Positions 32,476-41,185 of a DNA stretch of 64,000 nucleotides are shown here, in pieces (within the stretch, counting starts at the first letter, position 1; each line of letters opens with the position of its first letter). The DNA is from Wenxinia saemankumensis. Its GTDB lineage: Bacteria; Pseudomonadota; Alphaproteobacteria; Rhodobacterales; Rhodobacteraceae. A program made the position numbers and the translations under genes. The stretch is taken from positions 124,001-188,000 of the forward strand of contig NZ_FQYO01000005.1 in the NCBI RefSeq assembly GCF_900141735.1, given 5' to 3'. Below the pieces are notes generated by a model. That model was not told the origin of the DNA and ran no database searches. It saw nothing but the letters and a program-made list of their open reading frames with translations.

Positions 32476-32506
32476 CTATAGGGCCGCGGGATCCGCGGCC
32501 CTATAG
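32476..32506 (-). terminator. perfect palindromic hairpin between the two flp genes
   Basis: Arms of 14 bases (CTATAGGGCCGCGG / CCGCGGCCCTATAG) around a 3-base loop, 21 bases after the stop of the upstream flp gene. No T-run. A stable 3' end here would let the upstream pilin be made in excess over the downstream genes. Confidence 0.6.
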
Positions 32507-32527
32507 AGAGGCGGCTGTGCTCGTAGC

Positions 32528-32722
32528 TCAGAGACCGGAGGGGCTCGTGATGTCAGCGTTTGTCAGTTCGGTCTGGATCTCGCCGGCCAGATCGGTCGCG
32601 CCGCTGCGGACGGACGCCAGGACGGCGATGCCGAGGCCGACGATGGCGGCGGTCAGCACGACCCAGTCGACGGTCACGGCGCCGTCTTCGTCACGGGCGA
32701 AGGTGTTGATGAATTTGGTCAT
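32528..32722 (-). CDS. flp: Flp family type IVb pilin (second copy, first gene of the locus)
   Basis: 64 residues. The leader MTKFINTFARDEDG is followed by AVTVDWVVLTAAIVGLGIAVLASV, the hydrophobic pilin helix, again with Asp-Trp in place of Glu-Tyr. The start ATG 32722 has AGGAGTGACC upstream. Base composition is that of the chromosome, unlike the other flp gene. As the first gene it should be the most strongly transcribed. About 350 bases of non-coding DNA separate it from the divergent lytic transglycosylase. Confidence 0.88.
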   Translation of the reverse strand: MTKFINTFARDEDGAVTVDWVVLTAAIVGLGIAVLASVRSGATDLAGEIQTELTNADITSPSGL

Positions 32723-33074
32723 GAGGGTCACTCCTAGGGTTTTCTCTTCGGTTTCCAGACATCCCGCCGGATCATTTCGAGCCTCTCTCACCTTGCCCGA
32801 TCCCCGTCTTGGATGAGCCCTTATGCCCGTCGGATTGGGGCGCGAATGGGACCGCAATCGTGAATTTTGTAGTCCGGCAGAAATATCGGCAATCCCGCAA
32901 GCCAATGCATATATTGAATAAAACCCTACAGGGCGGGCTAAGGTTCGGCGCCCGTGACCGATTTGGCGCGCCCGCGGCCCCTGATTCCCGGCCCCGCTGG
33001 TCCGGCGGGGCGGGCCGTGCCAGCCTCGCGGCAAAACGGGGCGCAGGCCCGATGACATGCCGAGGCAGGCAGAC
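32723..33074. other. intergenic region between the divergent flp and lytic transglycosylase genes
   Basis: Holds no gene I can support. The stretch 32865-32940 is AT-rich for this window (TTTTGTAG, ATGCATATATTGAATAAAA) and is the natural place for the flp/tad promoter and for the transglycosylase promoter. I cannot name the exact -35/-10 boxes with confidence. Confidence 0.5.
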
Positions 33075-33947
33075 ATGACCAGACGATCAGGACGCGCGGT
33101 CCTCGCGGCCGCGCTGACGCTCGTACCCGGCCCGGTGCTGGCCGAGGACGGGCGGCTTCAGCCGAACTTCACCTTTCGCAGCGTGATGGCGCCGGGCGCG
33201 ACGAGCGGTCCGCGGATCACCGTGCAGATCGACCCGGACGCGCCCTCGGCGATCCGGGCGGGGGATTCGAACTTCCGGGGCGGGGCGATCAACACGCCGG
33301 CAGAGCCGGCGGCGATGCCCGTCGCCGCCCCCGGTCCCGCGCCCGCGGGCCGTCGCGCCGCCTACGACTGGTTCTGGGGGCTCGTCTCGCCCGCGATCGG
33401 CGATACGGGCCCGGGCCGGCTCGACGCCGCCCTCCGCGCGCTGGGACAGGCCCCGGACGGGGGCGAGGTGCGCGCGCCGCGCCTGCAGGCCATGCAGGAG
33501 CTCGCGGCCGCTCACGGGCCCACGATCCTGATGGAGACGGTGGGCACGCGGGTCTCGCCGGCGCTGGTCCTGGCCGTGATCTCCATCGAATCCGGCGGGC
33601 GGGCCAGCGCCGAAAGCCCGGCCGGCGCACTCGGGCTGATGCAGCTGATGCCCGCCACGGCCGAGCGGTTCGGCGTCACCGACCGGGCGAGCCCGGCCCA
33701 GTCGATCCGCGGCGGGGTCGCCTATCTCGACTGGCTGCTGGAGCATTTCGACGGCGATCCGGTCCTCGCGCTCGCGGGCTACAATGCGGGGGAGGGGGCG
33801 GTCCGCAGCAATGACGGCGTGCCGCCCTATGCCGAGACGCGGGATTACGTGCCCAAGGTGCTGGCCGCCTTCGCCGTGGCGCGGGGCCTGTGCCGCACCC
33901 CGCCCGTCCTCATCTCGGACGGCTGCGTCTTCGTCGGCAGCACGTGA
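33075..33947 (+). CDS. lytic transglycosylase (SLT domain)
   Basis: 290 residues with a signal peptide (1-23, MTRRSGRAVLAAALTLVPGPVLAE). The SLT domain is at about 158-275: catalytic Glu172 in VISIESGGRASAESPAGALGLMQLMPATAERFG, then RGGVAYLDWLLEHFDGDPVLALAGYNAGEGAV. It cleaves the glycan strand of peptidoglycan, releasing anhydro-muropeptides. Divergent from the Tad locus, it could open the wall for the pilus machine, though it may be a general enzyme. The ATG at 33075 is preferred to one six codons earlier because it starts the signal peptide. Confidence 0.9.
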   Translation: MTRRSGRAVLAAALTLVPGPVLAEDGRLQPNFTFRSVMAPGATSGPRITVQIDPDAPSAIRAGDSNFRGGAINTPAEPAAMPVAAPGPAPAGRRAAYDWFWGLVSPAIGDTGPGRLDAALRALGQAPDGGEVRAPRLQAMQELAAAHGPTILMETVGTRVSPALVLAVISIESGGRASAESPAGALGLMQLMPATAERFGVTDRASPAQSIRGGVAYLDWLLEHFDGDPVLALAGYNAGEGAVRSNDGVPPYAETRDYVPKVLAAFAVARGLCRTPPVLISDGCVFVGST

Positions 33948-33956
33948 GGCTCCGCC

Positions 33957-34271
33957 TCAGCGCGAGATGAACAGCCGGGCATGCTCGGGGTTTCGGCGGG
34001 CCCAGGCCGCGACGAAGGGGCAGAGCGGGACGATCCGGTAGCCCTTCTCCTGCGCGTCGGCGACCAGCGCCCGCACCAGCGTGCTGGCGAGGCCGCGCCC
34101 CTCCAGCGCTTCGGGCACGCCGGTATGGTCGGCGATGGCCATCTCGTCGGACGCGAAGGAGAGCGTCAGCTCGGCGTCGCCCTCCTCCGTCTCGATCCAG
34201 AACCGGCCCCTGGGGCCCGAGCGGCTCTGACGGACCTGCGGCGCCTCAGACAATCGTCGCCTCCGTCGCAT
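33957..34271 (-). CDS. small GNAT-type N-acetyltransferase (YjdJ-like)
   Basis: 104 residues, close to the Acetyltransf_CG/YjdJ class: FWIETEEGDAELTLSFASDEMAIADHTGVPEALEGRGLASTLVRALVADAQEKGYRIVPLCPFVAAWARRNPE. The EGRGLAS loop binds acetyl-CoA; the CPF motif with Cys is typical of this mini family. It overlaps the end of scoB by 26 bases if the ATG at 34271 is used; a TTG at 34253 would shorten that to 8. Substrate unknown. Confidence 0.85.
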   Translation of the reverse strand: MRRRRRLSEAPQVRQSRSGPRGRFWIETEEGDAELTLSFASDEMAIADHTGVPEALEGRGLASTLVRALVADAQEKGYRIVPLCPFVAAWARRNPEHARLFISR

Positions 34272-34869
34272 CGCGCATCTGCTGTTCGCTGACGCCGTCC
34301 GCGAGTTCGACGATGCGCAGGCCGCCCTCGACCACGTCGAGGACGCCCAGATTGGTGATGATGCGGTCGACCACGCCGGCCCCCGTCAGCGGCAGGGTGC
34401 AGGATCGCAGGACCTTGCTCTCGCCGGCCTTGTTCTGGTGATCCATCACCACGATCACGCGGCCGACCCCGGCGACGAGGTCCATCGCCCCGCCCATGCC
34501 CTTCACCAGCTTGCCCGGGATCATCCAGTTCGCCAGATCGCCGTTCTCGGCCACCTCCATCGCGCCGAGGATGGCGGCGGCGATCTTTCCGCCCCGGATC
34601 ATCCCGAAGGAGGTGGCGCTGTCGAAATACGCGGTCTTGGGCAGTTCGGTGATGGTCTGCTTGCCGGCATTGATGAGATCGGCATCCTCTTCCCCCTCGT
34701 AGGGAAAGGGGCCCATTCCCAGCATCCCGTTCTCGGATTGCAGGGTGATGTCCTTGTCGCCGGTATAATTCGCCACGAGCGTCGGAATCCCGATGCCGAG
34801 ATTGACGTACATCCCGTCCTCGAGCTCCTGAGCGGCGCGCTGCGCCATCTGGTCACGGGTCCAGGGCAT
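34246..34869 (-). CDS. scoB: 3-oxoacid CoA-transferase subunit B
   Basis: 207 residues. The catalytic Glu46 is in LQSENGMLGMGPFP, which forms the CoA thioester. VNLGIGIPTLVANY and GAMDLVAGVGRVIVVMDHQNKAGESK fit subunit B of succinyl-CoA:acetoacetate CoA-transferase. It activates acetoacetate for use as carbon source. The paralogous pcaJ/atoA type cannot be fully excluded. It starts 3 bases after the scoA stop. Confidence 0.93.
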   Translation of the reverse strand: MPWTRDQMAQRAAQELEDGMYVNLGIGIPTLVANYTGDKDITLQSENGMLGMGPFPYEGEEDADLINAGKQTITELPKTAYFDSATSFGMIRGGKIAAAILGAMEVAENGDLANWMIPGKLVKGMGGAMDLVAGVGRVIVVMDHQNKAGESKVLRSCTLPLTGAGVVDRIITNLGVLDVVEGGLRIVELADGVSEQQMRDATEATIV

Positions 34870-34872
34870 GTC

Positions 34873-35619
34873 TCAGACCTCCTCGCCGGCGGCGGCCGCC
34901 GCCTGGTCGGTGCGGGCGCGCGTCGTGCGCTGTTCGATCCGCTTCTCGTGCCGGCCCTGGATCAGCCGGTGCACGTAGATGCCGGGCAGGTGGACGTGGT
35001 CGGGATCGAGGCTGCCGACGGGCACGATCTCCTCGACCTCCATCACGCAGACCCGGCCGCACATCGCCGCGGGCGGGTTGAAGTTGCGGGCCGTCTTGCG
35101 GAAGACCGCGTTGCCGGTCTCGTCCGCCTTCCAGGCCTTCACGATGGACAGGTCGGCGAAGATCCCGCGCTCGAGGATGTAGTCCTCCTCCCGGCCGTCG
35201 GGGCCGGCGAAGCGCTTCACCTCCTTGCCCTCGGCGATCACGGTGCCGGCGCCGGTGCGGGTGTAGAAGCCGGGGATGCCGGCCCCGCCCGCGCGCATCC
35301 GCTCGGCCAGCGTGCCCTGAGGGTTGAACTCCAGCTCCAACTCCCCGCCGAGATACTGGCGCATGAACTCCTTGTTCTCCCCCACATAGGAGGACATCAT
35401 CTTGCGGATCTGGCGGGTATCCAGCAGCTTGCCCAGGCCGAAGCCGTCGACGCCGGCATTATTCGAGGCCACGGTCAGGTCCCTGACCCCGCTCTCGACG
35501 ATGGCGTCGATCAGCAGTTCGGGGATTCCGCACAGACCGAAGCCGCCGGCGGCGATCAGCATTCCGTCCGACAGCAGGCCGTCCAGGGCCTCCGCCGCCG
35601 AGCCGTAAACCTTCTGCAT
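34873..35619 (-). CDS. scoA: 3-oxoacid CoA-transferase subunit A
   Basis: 248 residues. The family signature GGFGLCGIPE (25-34) is present, then LTVASNNAGVDGFGLGKLL and GGELELEFNPQGTLAERMRAGGAGIPGFYTRTG. The C-terminal 20 residues (ARTDQAAAAAGEEV) are a variable tail. With scoB it forms the heterotetrameric CoA transferase. No regulator lies beside the pair. Confidence 0.94.
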   Translation of the reverse strand: MQKVYGSAAEALDGLLSDGMLIAAGGFGLCGIPELLIDAIVESGVRDLTVASNNAGVDGFGLGKLLDTRQIRKMMSSYVGENKEFMRQYLGGELELEFNPQGTLAERMRAGGAGIPGFYTRTGAGTVIAEGKEVKRFAGPDGREEDYILERGIFADLSIVKAWKADETGNAVFRKTARNFNPPAAMCGRVCVMEVEEIVPVGSLDPDHVHLPGIYVHRLIQGRHEKRIEQRTTRARTDQAAAAAGEEV

Positions 35620-35721
35620 CTCGCCCTCCGTCCTGATCCGCCGATGTTGTCGCGGGAAGGGCGGGGCGTGTCAACGCGGGGGGGCAGGGCGGCTTTCGTC
35701 GTGATCCCCCCGAAACGCGAA

Positions 35722-35754
35722 GGGCCCCTCCGCCCGGGAAAAGCGGAGAGGCCC
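35722..35754 (-). terminator. terminator of the DUF481 gene
   Basis: A 12-bp stem with one mismatch (35722-35733 with 35743-35754) around a 9-nt loop, 57 bases after the DUF481 stop. The T-rich tail is weak. Confidence 0.5.
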
Positions 35755-35810
35755 CGATGTTCCCGGTCCGGCATCCCGAGGGACGGATGCCGGGCCGGAA
35801 GAAGCGCCGA

Positions 35811-36665
35811 TCAGTAGCTGTAGACGACGGAGACGCCGAGGGTGTTGTCGGTGTCCTCGAAGCCCGGCTGCGGGTCGGTGTGGTACTCGGTCAGCAGCGA
35901 GGTCCGGAGCGACAGGCTGTCGGTCATCGACATGGACACGGCCAGGTCGTTGAATACGACCGTGTCGGTGTCCGAATAGATGATGTCCGTGTCGTTGGTC
36001 AGGATCATCGTCGGCGACAGGCGCTGGCTGTAGTTCGAACCGATGCCGATCGCCGGCTCGTCGAAGCTGTCGTCGGTCAGCGGATCGAGCGCCGTGTCGA
36101 AGTTGAACTCGGCGTAGCGGTAGCCGACGCCGGCCTGCACGTCCCACTGCGTCTGCTCGGTCGCGATCACGCGGTAGCCGGCGCCGAAGGACAGGAAGGT
36201 GTCGCTCTGGAAGGACGAGAACTCGTCGAACGAACCCTGCAGGCGGGCGAAACCGTAGAGCCGCGGGTTGATGTCGCGGGTGTACTGCAGCGCGTAGACG
36301 AGGCTCTCGTCCGTCGTCGTGCCGTCCTCTTCACCGTAGCTGTAGTTCAACTGCAGCTCGATGCCGTTCGGCCCGAACAGGTAGTTGAGGTCGGTGCCGA
36401 TGCCGAGGTCGTAGGCATCGGTGTTGCCGTCCTGCAGGTTGGCGCGCAGCGCGAACGAGCCGGACAGGCCCTGCGGCAGGCCGGTATTGCCGAACCGGTC
36501 GAGGTCGCGCTCGGCATCGTCCTCGATCGCGTCGATCAGGTCTTCGTTCTGCTGGTCGGCGTCGAGAGCGCCGGTCGCCCCGATGCCCTGCTGCGCATAG
36601 GCGGCGGTGCCGGCGGAAAGCAGAGCGACGGCAGCGGCCGTGCCGAGAATGGTCGTCTTTTTCAT
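35811..36665 (-). CDS. DUF481 outer-membrane beta-barrel protein (YdiY-like)
   Basis: 284 residues with a signal peptide (1-24, cleaved after AYA) and repeated amphipathic strands ending in an aromatic residue (LGVSVVYSY at the C terminus), as expected of a beta-barrel. It resembles the DUF481/YdiY family (SGSFALRANLQDGNTDAYDLGIGTDLNYLFG, YTRDINPRLYGFARLQGSFDEF). It should sit in the outer membrane; function unknown. An acidic stretch (45-57, DAIEDDAERDLDR) precedes the barrel. It is a lone gene with its own terminator. Confidence 0.87.
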   Translation of the reverse strand: MKKTTILGTAAAVALLSAGTAAYAQQGIGATGALDADQQNEDLIDAIEDDAERDLDRFGNTGLPQGLSGSFALRANLQDGNTDAYDLGIGTDLNYLFGPNGIELQLNYSYGEEDGTTTDESLVYALQYTRDINPRLYGFARLQGSFDEFSSFQSDTFLSFGAGYRVIATEQTQWDVQAGVGYRYAEFNFDTALDPLTDDSFDEPAIGIGSNYSQRLSPTMILTNDTDIIYSDTDTVVFNDLAVSMSMTDSLSLRTSLLTEYHTDPQPGFEDTDNTLGVSVVYSY

Positions 36666-36852
36666 GTCTTGCCCCTCGGAGTGGGATGGATGGGATGCAG
36701 CGTCCGCGACAGTTCCGTCACGGCTCGAGGGGAAAAGTGGGGCGGACGGTCAAAAGGTCCAGCCGCGCGCGCCCGCCCGGCGGAGGCGTCTTCGTTATGC
36801 AACAATCACGATAGGCTGATGGCTCTGGATCGCTGTAATCCTTGAATAATCT

Positions 36853-36882
36853 CGGGCGTCGGCCGTGTTTGGCCGACGCCCG
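36853..36882 (-). terminator. topA terminator
   Basis: A perfect 12-bp stem (CGGGCGTCGGCC / GGCCGACGCCCG) with a 6-nt loop, 56 bases after the topA stop; the minus strand continues AGATTATT. Confidence 0.65.
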
Positions 36883-36937
36883 GGATGAAACTCTTACCCG
36901 CCCCTTGAAACGCCGGGGATCATCCCCAAAGGGCCGG

Positions 36938-39748
36938 TCAGCCTTCGCCGGCATCCTTCGCGGCATCGGGTTTCGCGCTCTTTCCGGCGGTCTTCCCGGT
37001 GCCCGCGCTCTTCCCGGCCGGGGCCTTCTTCGCCGTGGTCTTCCCGGCCGTGGTCTCCTTTTTCGTCGTCTTCTTCGCCGCGGTCTTGGTCGTCTTCTTA
37101 ACCGCTGCCTTCTTCGTCGGCTTCTTGCCCGACTTCTTGGCCTTCTCGGCGATCAGTTCGAGCGCCATGTCCTCGTTCACGTCCTCGGGCGCGGTGCCCT
37201 TGGGGATCGTGGCGTTGACCTTCTCCCACTTGATGTAGGGGCCGTAGCGGCCCTCGAGGATCTGCATCGCGCCGCCCTCGGGATGCTCGCCCAGGTCCTT
37301 GAGCACCTTGGCCGCCGCGCGCGCGCCGCCCCGGCGGGCCGCCTTCGTGGCCAGTTCCTCCACCGCGCGGTTCATGCCGATGGTGAAGACGTCCTCGACA
37401 TCCTTGAGGTTTGCGTAGGTCTTCTTCCCGTCCTCGCGGTCATGGGCGACGAAGGGCCCGTAGCGGCCGATCCCGGCCGAGATCATCATCCCGTCCTCGG
37501 GATGGGGGCCGATCTCGCGCGGCAGGTTCAGCAGCATCAGCGCCTTCTCGAGGTCGATGTCGGAGGGCGACCAGCCCTTGGGCAGCGAGGCACGAGGGGG
37601 CTTCGGCGCCTCCTCCGTGGGCTCGCCGCGCTGGACGTAGGGGCCGAACCGGCCGTCGCGCAGCGTGATCTTCTCTCCCTGGTCCTCGCCCAGGATCTTG
37701 CCGTCCGGACCGATCCCCGTGCCCTCCTCGGCCATGCCGGGGGGGCCGAAGGGCCGGGTGTAGCGGCATTCGGGATAGTTCGAGCAGCCGATGAAGGCGC
37801 CGCCCGAACGGGCGGTCCGCATCGACAGCCGCCCCGCGCCGCAATTGGGGCAGAGCCGCGGGTCGGTCCCGTCGGGGGTCGGCGGGAAGAGATGCGGCTC
37901 CAGCACCTCGTTGATCTTGTCGAGAACCTCGGTGATCCGCAGCTCGCTCGTCTCGGCGATGGCGGCCGAGAAGTCGCGCCAGAACCGGGCGAGCAGCTGC
38001 TTGTAGTCGCTCTCCCCCGCCGAGACGCGGTCGAGATCCTCCTCGAGGTCGGCGGTGAAGTCGTAATCGACGTAGCGCTTGAAGTAGTTCGACAGGAACG
38101 CCGTCACGAGCCGGCCCTTGTCCTGCGCGATCAGCCGGTTCTTGTCCTTCTGGACGTAACCGCGATCCTGGATCGTGGTCACGATCGAGGCATAGGTGGA
38201 GGGGCGGCCGATGCCGAGCTCCTCCATCTTCTTGACCAGCGTCGCCTCGGTGTAGCGCGGCGGCGGCTGGGTGTGGTGCTGCAGCGCCAGCGTGCCCTCG
38301 TCCTTCGACAGGATGGCGTGGGGGTTGCCCGAGCCGTCGGTCTCGACCAGCGCATCCGCGCCGTCGCCCTTCTCGGCCGCCTTGGCAAAGGCCTCGGCCA
38401 GCGATCCCTTGCCTTGCGCGGCGACCTCGCCCTCCTCGATGCGCGGCAGGATGGCGTCGTCGTCCTCGCCCGAGGGCTCGTCCCGGCCCTCGACATAGAT
38501 CGCGATGAAGCCGTCGAAGACGATCCGCTGGCCGGTCGCCCGCAGGCCGACCTGTCCGTCGGCGCTGGCGATCTCGACCGTCGTGCGCTCCAGCTTCGCG
38601 GCCTCCATCTGGCTGGCGAGCGTGCGCTTCCAGATCAGGTCGTAGATCTTCCGCTGGTCGGCCTCGGCGATGCGCAGCCTTTCGGTGGCGAGGGACATGT
38701 CCGTCGGCCGGATGCATTCATGTGCTTCCTGCGCGTTCTTGGCCTTGTTCTTGTACATGCGCGGGGATTTGGGCAGGTACGCCTCGCCGAAACGGTCCCG
38801 GATCGCGTCGCGAGCGGACATCACCGCCTCGGGCGCCATGTCGATCCCGTCGGTCCGCATGTAGGTGATCAGCCCCGCCTCGTAGAGGCGCTGGGCCGCG
38901 CTCATCGTCGCCTTGGCGCCCATGCCGAACTTGCGGGACGCCTCCTGCTGGAGGGTCGAGGTCATGAAGGGCGGGGCGGGATTGCGCGTGCCGGGCTTGG
39001 CCTCGACGGACTTCACCTTCAGCTCGCGCGAGGTGACGGCCTGGACCGCCATGTCGGCATCCGTCCGGGTCTTCAGGTCGTGCCGCTCCAGCCGCTTGCC
39101 GCCGAGCGTGGTCAGCCGCGCCTCGAACGTATCCCCGCGCGGGGTCGCCAGCAGCGCCTTCACGCTCCAGTATTCGACGGGGCGGAAGGCCTCGATCTCC
39201 ATCTCGCGCTCGACGATGAGCCGCAGGCAGACCGACTGCACGCGACCCGCCGATTTCGCGCCCGGCAACTTGCGCCAGAGCACGGGGGACAGGTTGAAGC
39301 CGACGAGATAGTCGAGCGCGCGGCGGGCGAGATAGGCCTCGACCAGCGGGGCGTCGACCTGGCGCGGGGCGGCCATCGCCTTCTCGACCGCGGACTTGGT
39401 GATCGCGTTGAAGGTGACCCGCTTGACGTCGGTGTCCTTCCGGATGGCGCGCCGCTTCGTCAGCGCCTCCTGCAGGTGCCACGAGATCGCCTCGCCCTCG
39501 CGGTCGGGGTCGGTGGCGAGGATCAGGGCATTGTCGTCCTTCAGCGCCTCGGCGATGGCGCGGACATGCTTCTGGCTGTCCGAGGCCACCTCCCACTTCA
39601 TCTCGAAATCATGCTCCGGATCGACCGATCCGTCCTTGGGCGGCAGGTCGCGGACATGCCCGTAGGAGGCGAGGACGGTATAGCCCGGGCCCAGATACTT
39701 GTTGATTGTCTTTGCCTTGGCAGGCGATTCGACGACGACGACGGGCAT
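36938..39748 (-). CDS. topA: DNA topoisomerase I
   Basis: 936 residues, type IA enzyme that relaxes negative supercoils. TOPRIM domain at 1-115 (PVVVVESPAKAKTINKYLG, with D80/D82/E84 in LATDPDREGEA), active-site Tyr296 in LITYMRTDGID, and a zinc ribbon (CPNCGAGRLSMRTARSGGAFIGCSNYPECRYTRPFG) near 610-650. Several topo-C repeats (RFGPYVQRG, RYGPFVAHD, RYGPYIKWE) and a Lys/Ala/Thr-rich tail (about 850-936) follow. ATG 39748 is the family start; an upstream frame to 39817 is not. It follows dprA, a common pairing. Confidence 0.98.
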   Translation of the reverse strand: MPVVVVESPAKAKTINKYLGPGYTVLASYGHVRDLPPKDGSVDPEHDFEMKWEVASDSQKHVRAIAEALKDDNALILATDPDREGEAISWHLQEALTKRRAIRKDTDVKRVTFNAITKSAVEKAMAAPRQVDAPLVEAYLARRALDYLVGFNLSPVLWRKLPGAKSAGRVQSVCLRLIVEREMEIEAFRPVEYWSVKALLATPRGDTFEARLTTLGGKRLERHDLKTRTDADMAVQAVTSRELKVKSVEAKPGTRNPAPPFMTSTLQQEASRKFGMGAKATMSAAQRLYEAGLITYMRTDGIDMAPEAVMSARDAIRDRFGEAYLPKSPRMYKNKAKNAQEAHECIRPTDMSLATERLRIAEADQRKIYDLIWKRTLASQMEAAKLERTTVEIASADGQVGLRATGQRIVFDGFIAIYVEGRDEPSGEDDDAILPRIEEGEVAAQGKGSLAEAFAKAAEKGDGADALVETDGSGNPHAILSKDEGTLALQHHTQPPPRYTEATLVKKMEELGIGRPSTYASIVTTIQDRGYVQKDKNRLIAQDKGRLVTAFLSNYFKRYVDYDFTADLEEDLDRVSAGESDYKQLLARFWRDFSAAIAETSELRITEVLDKINEVLEPHLFPPTPDGTDPRLCPNCGAGRLSMRTARSGGAFIGCSNYPECRYTRPFGPPGMAEEGTGIGPDGKILGEDQGEKITLRDGRFGPYVQRGEPTEEAPKPPRASLPKGWSPSDIDLEKALMLLNLPREIGPHPEDGMMISAGIGRYGPFVAHDREDGKKTYANLKDVEDVFTIGMNRAVEELATKAARRGGARAAAKVLKDLGEHPEGGAMQILEGRYGPYIKWEKVNATIPKGTAPEDVNEDMALELIAEKAKKSGKKPTKKAAVKKTTKTAAKKTTKKETTAGKTTAKKAPAGKSAGTGKTAGKSAKPDAAKDAGEG

Positions 39749-39912
39749 GGGGACCTTCGGGGATGCGGGCGGAAGTGGGGCCCGGGCCGGGGGGCGGCCC
39801 GAATGGCTGCGGACCATGTGAGGTCTGCCGCGCGATTGTCAATCACCCCCCTCGGCCGTCCCGCGCCCCGGTCGCGGAAAGGACGAGGGGGCGGCGGCGC
39901 CCCGATGCCCCC

Positions 39913-41142
39913 TCAATCGGCGCGGGCGATCAGGCCGCCGGGACGGCGCGCGATCCGGCCCTCCAGCTCGAGGTCGGTCAGGGCGGGGGTGACCGCGCTC
40001 GCCTCGGCGGCGAGATCGCGGATCAGCTGGTCCTCCGCCACCGGGGAGGGGCCGAGCCGGTCGAGGATGCGCCGGTGCAGCTGCGCGATCTCGCGCAGCG
40101 GCCGACCCGGGGCGGGCTCCGGCCCGCCGCCGGGCGCGGGGCCGGGGACCGGCGCCGGGCCACGGACCGCCCGGGGCTGCGGGACCGCGCCGGTGCCCGG
40201 TCGCGGCGCGGAGGACGGCGCCGGTCCCGGCGCCGGTCCCAGGGCCTCGATCACGTCCTCGGCATGACGGACGAGGATTGCCCCGTCGCGGATCAACGCG
40301 TTCGCCCCGCCGGCGCGGGCGTCGAACGGGTGGCCCGGAACGGCCAGCACCTCGCGCCCCTGGTCCAGCGCCGTCCGCGCGGTGATGAGCGAGCCGGACC
40401 GCGCGGCCGCCTCGACCACCACCACGGCGCGGGCGATCCCCGAGATCAGCCGGTTGCGCGCGGGGAAGTGCCGTGCCTGCGGCGTGGTTCCGATCGGCTG
40501 GTCGGAGAGCAGCAGTCCGGCGGCGCCGATGCGCCGGGCGAGATCCGCGTTCTCGGGCGGGTAGACGATGTCGACGCCCCCCGCCATCACCGCCAGCGTC
40601 CCCCCGGGGCCGGACAGGGCGGCCTCGTGCGCGGCGGCGTCGATCCCCCGGGCGAGGCCCGAGACGACGCACCAGCCCGCGGCCGAGAGCTGGGCGGCCA
40701 GCCGCGTCGCCATCCGCAGCCCGAGGGAAGAGGCGTTGCGCGCCCCCACGATGCCGATTGCCGGACGGTCTACGGGCAGGGGCCCGCGAAGCCAGACCAG
40801 TGGCGGGGCGTCGGGCAGCTCGCGCAGCCCGGGCGGGTAGCCCGCCTCGTCCCGTCCGACGAGGCGGGCGCCGATCCGCGCGCCGCGATCCAGCTCGGCC
40901 CGGGCGAGGTCGGCGGTGCAGGGGGCGTAATCCCTCACCCCCGCCGCCGCGGCGATGCGCGGCAGCGCGTCGAGACCGGCGGCGGCCGACCCCTCCTCCT
41001 CCATCAGGCGCCAGAAGGTCGTCGGCCCGACCCGGCGAGAGCGCAGAAGGCGCAGCCAGTCCAGCCGCTCGCCCTCGGTCAGGGGGAGGCCGGCCGCCTG
41101 CTGGTCCGTTCCGGGCGCGCAGGCCCTGTCCATCGTCGTCAT
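39913..41142 (-). CDS. dprA: DNA-processing protein DprA
   Basis: 409 residues from ATG 41142 (ATGs at 41169 and 41133 are alternatives). DprA loads RecA on incoming single-stranded DNA in transformation and in gene-transfer-agent uptake. The Rossmann core has AIGIVGARNASSLG, VVSGLARGIDAAAHEAAL, VMAGGVDIVYPPEN, ARNRLISG and ARSGSLITARTALDQGREVLAVPGHP. A Pro/Ala/Gly linker (about 300-350) joins a C-terminal winged helix (355-405). A perfect TTAA-N7-TTAA site lies 44 bases upstream. topA follows after 164 bases. Confidence 0.94.
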   Translation of the reverse strand: MTTMDRACAPGTDQQAAGLPLTEGERLDWLRLLRSRRVGPTTFWRLMEEEGSAAAGLDALPRIAAAAGVRDYAPCTADLARAELDRGARIGARLVGRDEAGYPPGLRELPDAPPLVWLRGPLPVDRPAIGIVGARNASSLGLRMATRLAAQLSAAGWCVVSGLARGIDAAAHEAALSGPGGTLAVMAGGVDIVYPPENADLARRIGAAGLLLSDQPIGTTPQARHFPARNRLISGIARAVVVVEAAARSGSLITARTALDQGREVLAVPGHPFDARAGGANALIRDGAILVRHAEDVIEALGPAPGPAPSSAPRPGTGAVPQPRAVRGPAPVPGPAPGGGPEPAPGRPLREIAQLHRRILDRLGPSPVAEDQLIRDLAAEASAVTPALTDLELEGRIARRPGGLIARAD

Positions 41143-41185
41143 GCGGCCCCCCGGCAGCTGTCGGCCCATCCTCGCGCGGTCAGGG

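Noticed and set aside
32865-32940. Named promoter boxes for flp
   Set aside because: The stretch is AT-rich but I found no convincing -35/-10 pair at correct spacing.
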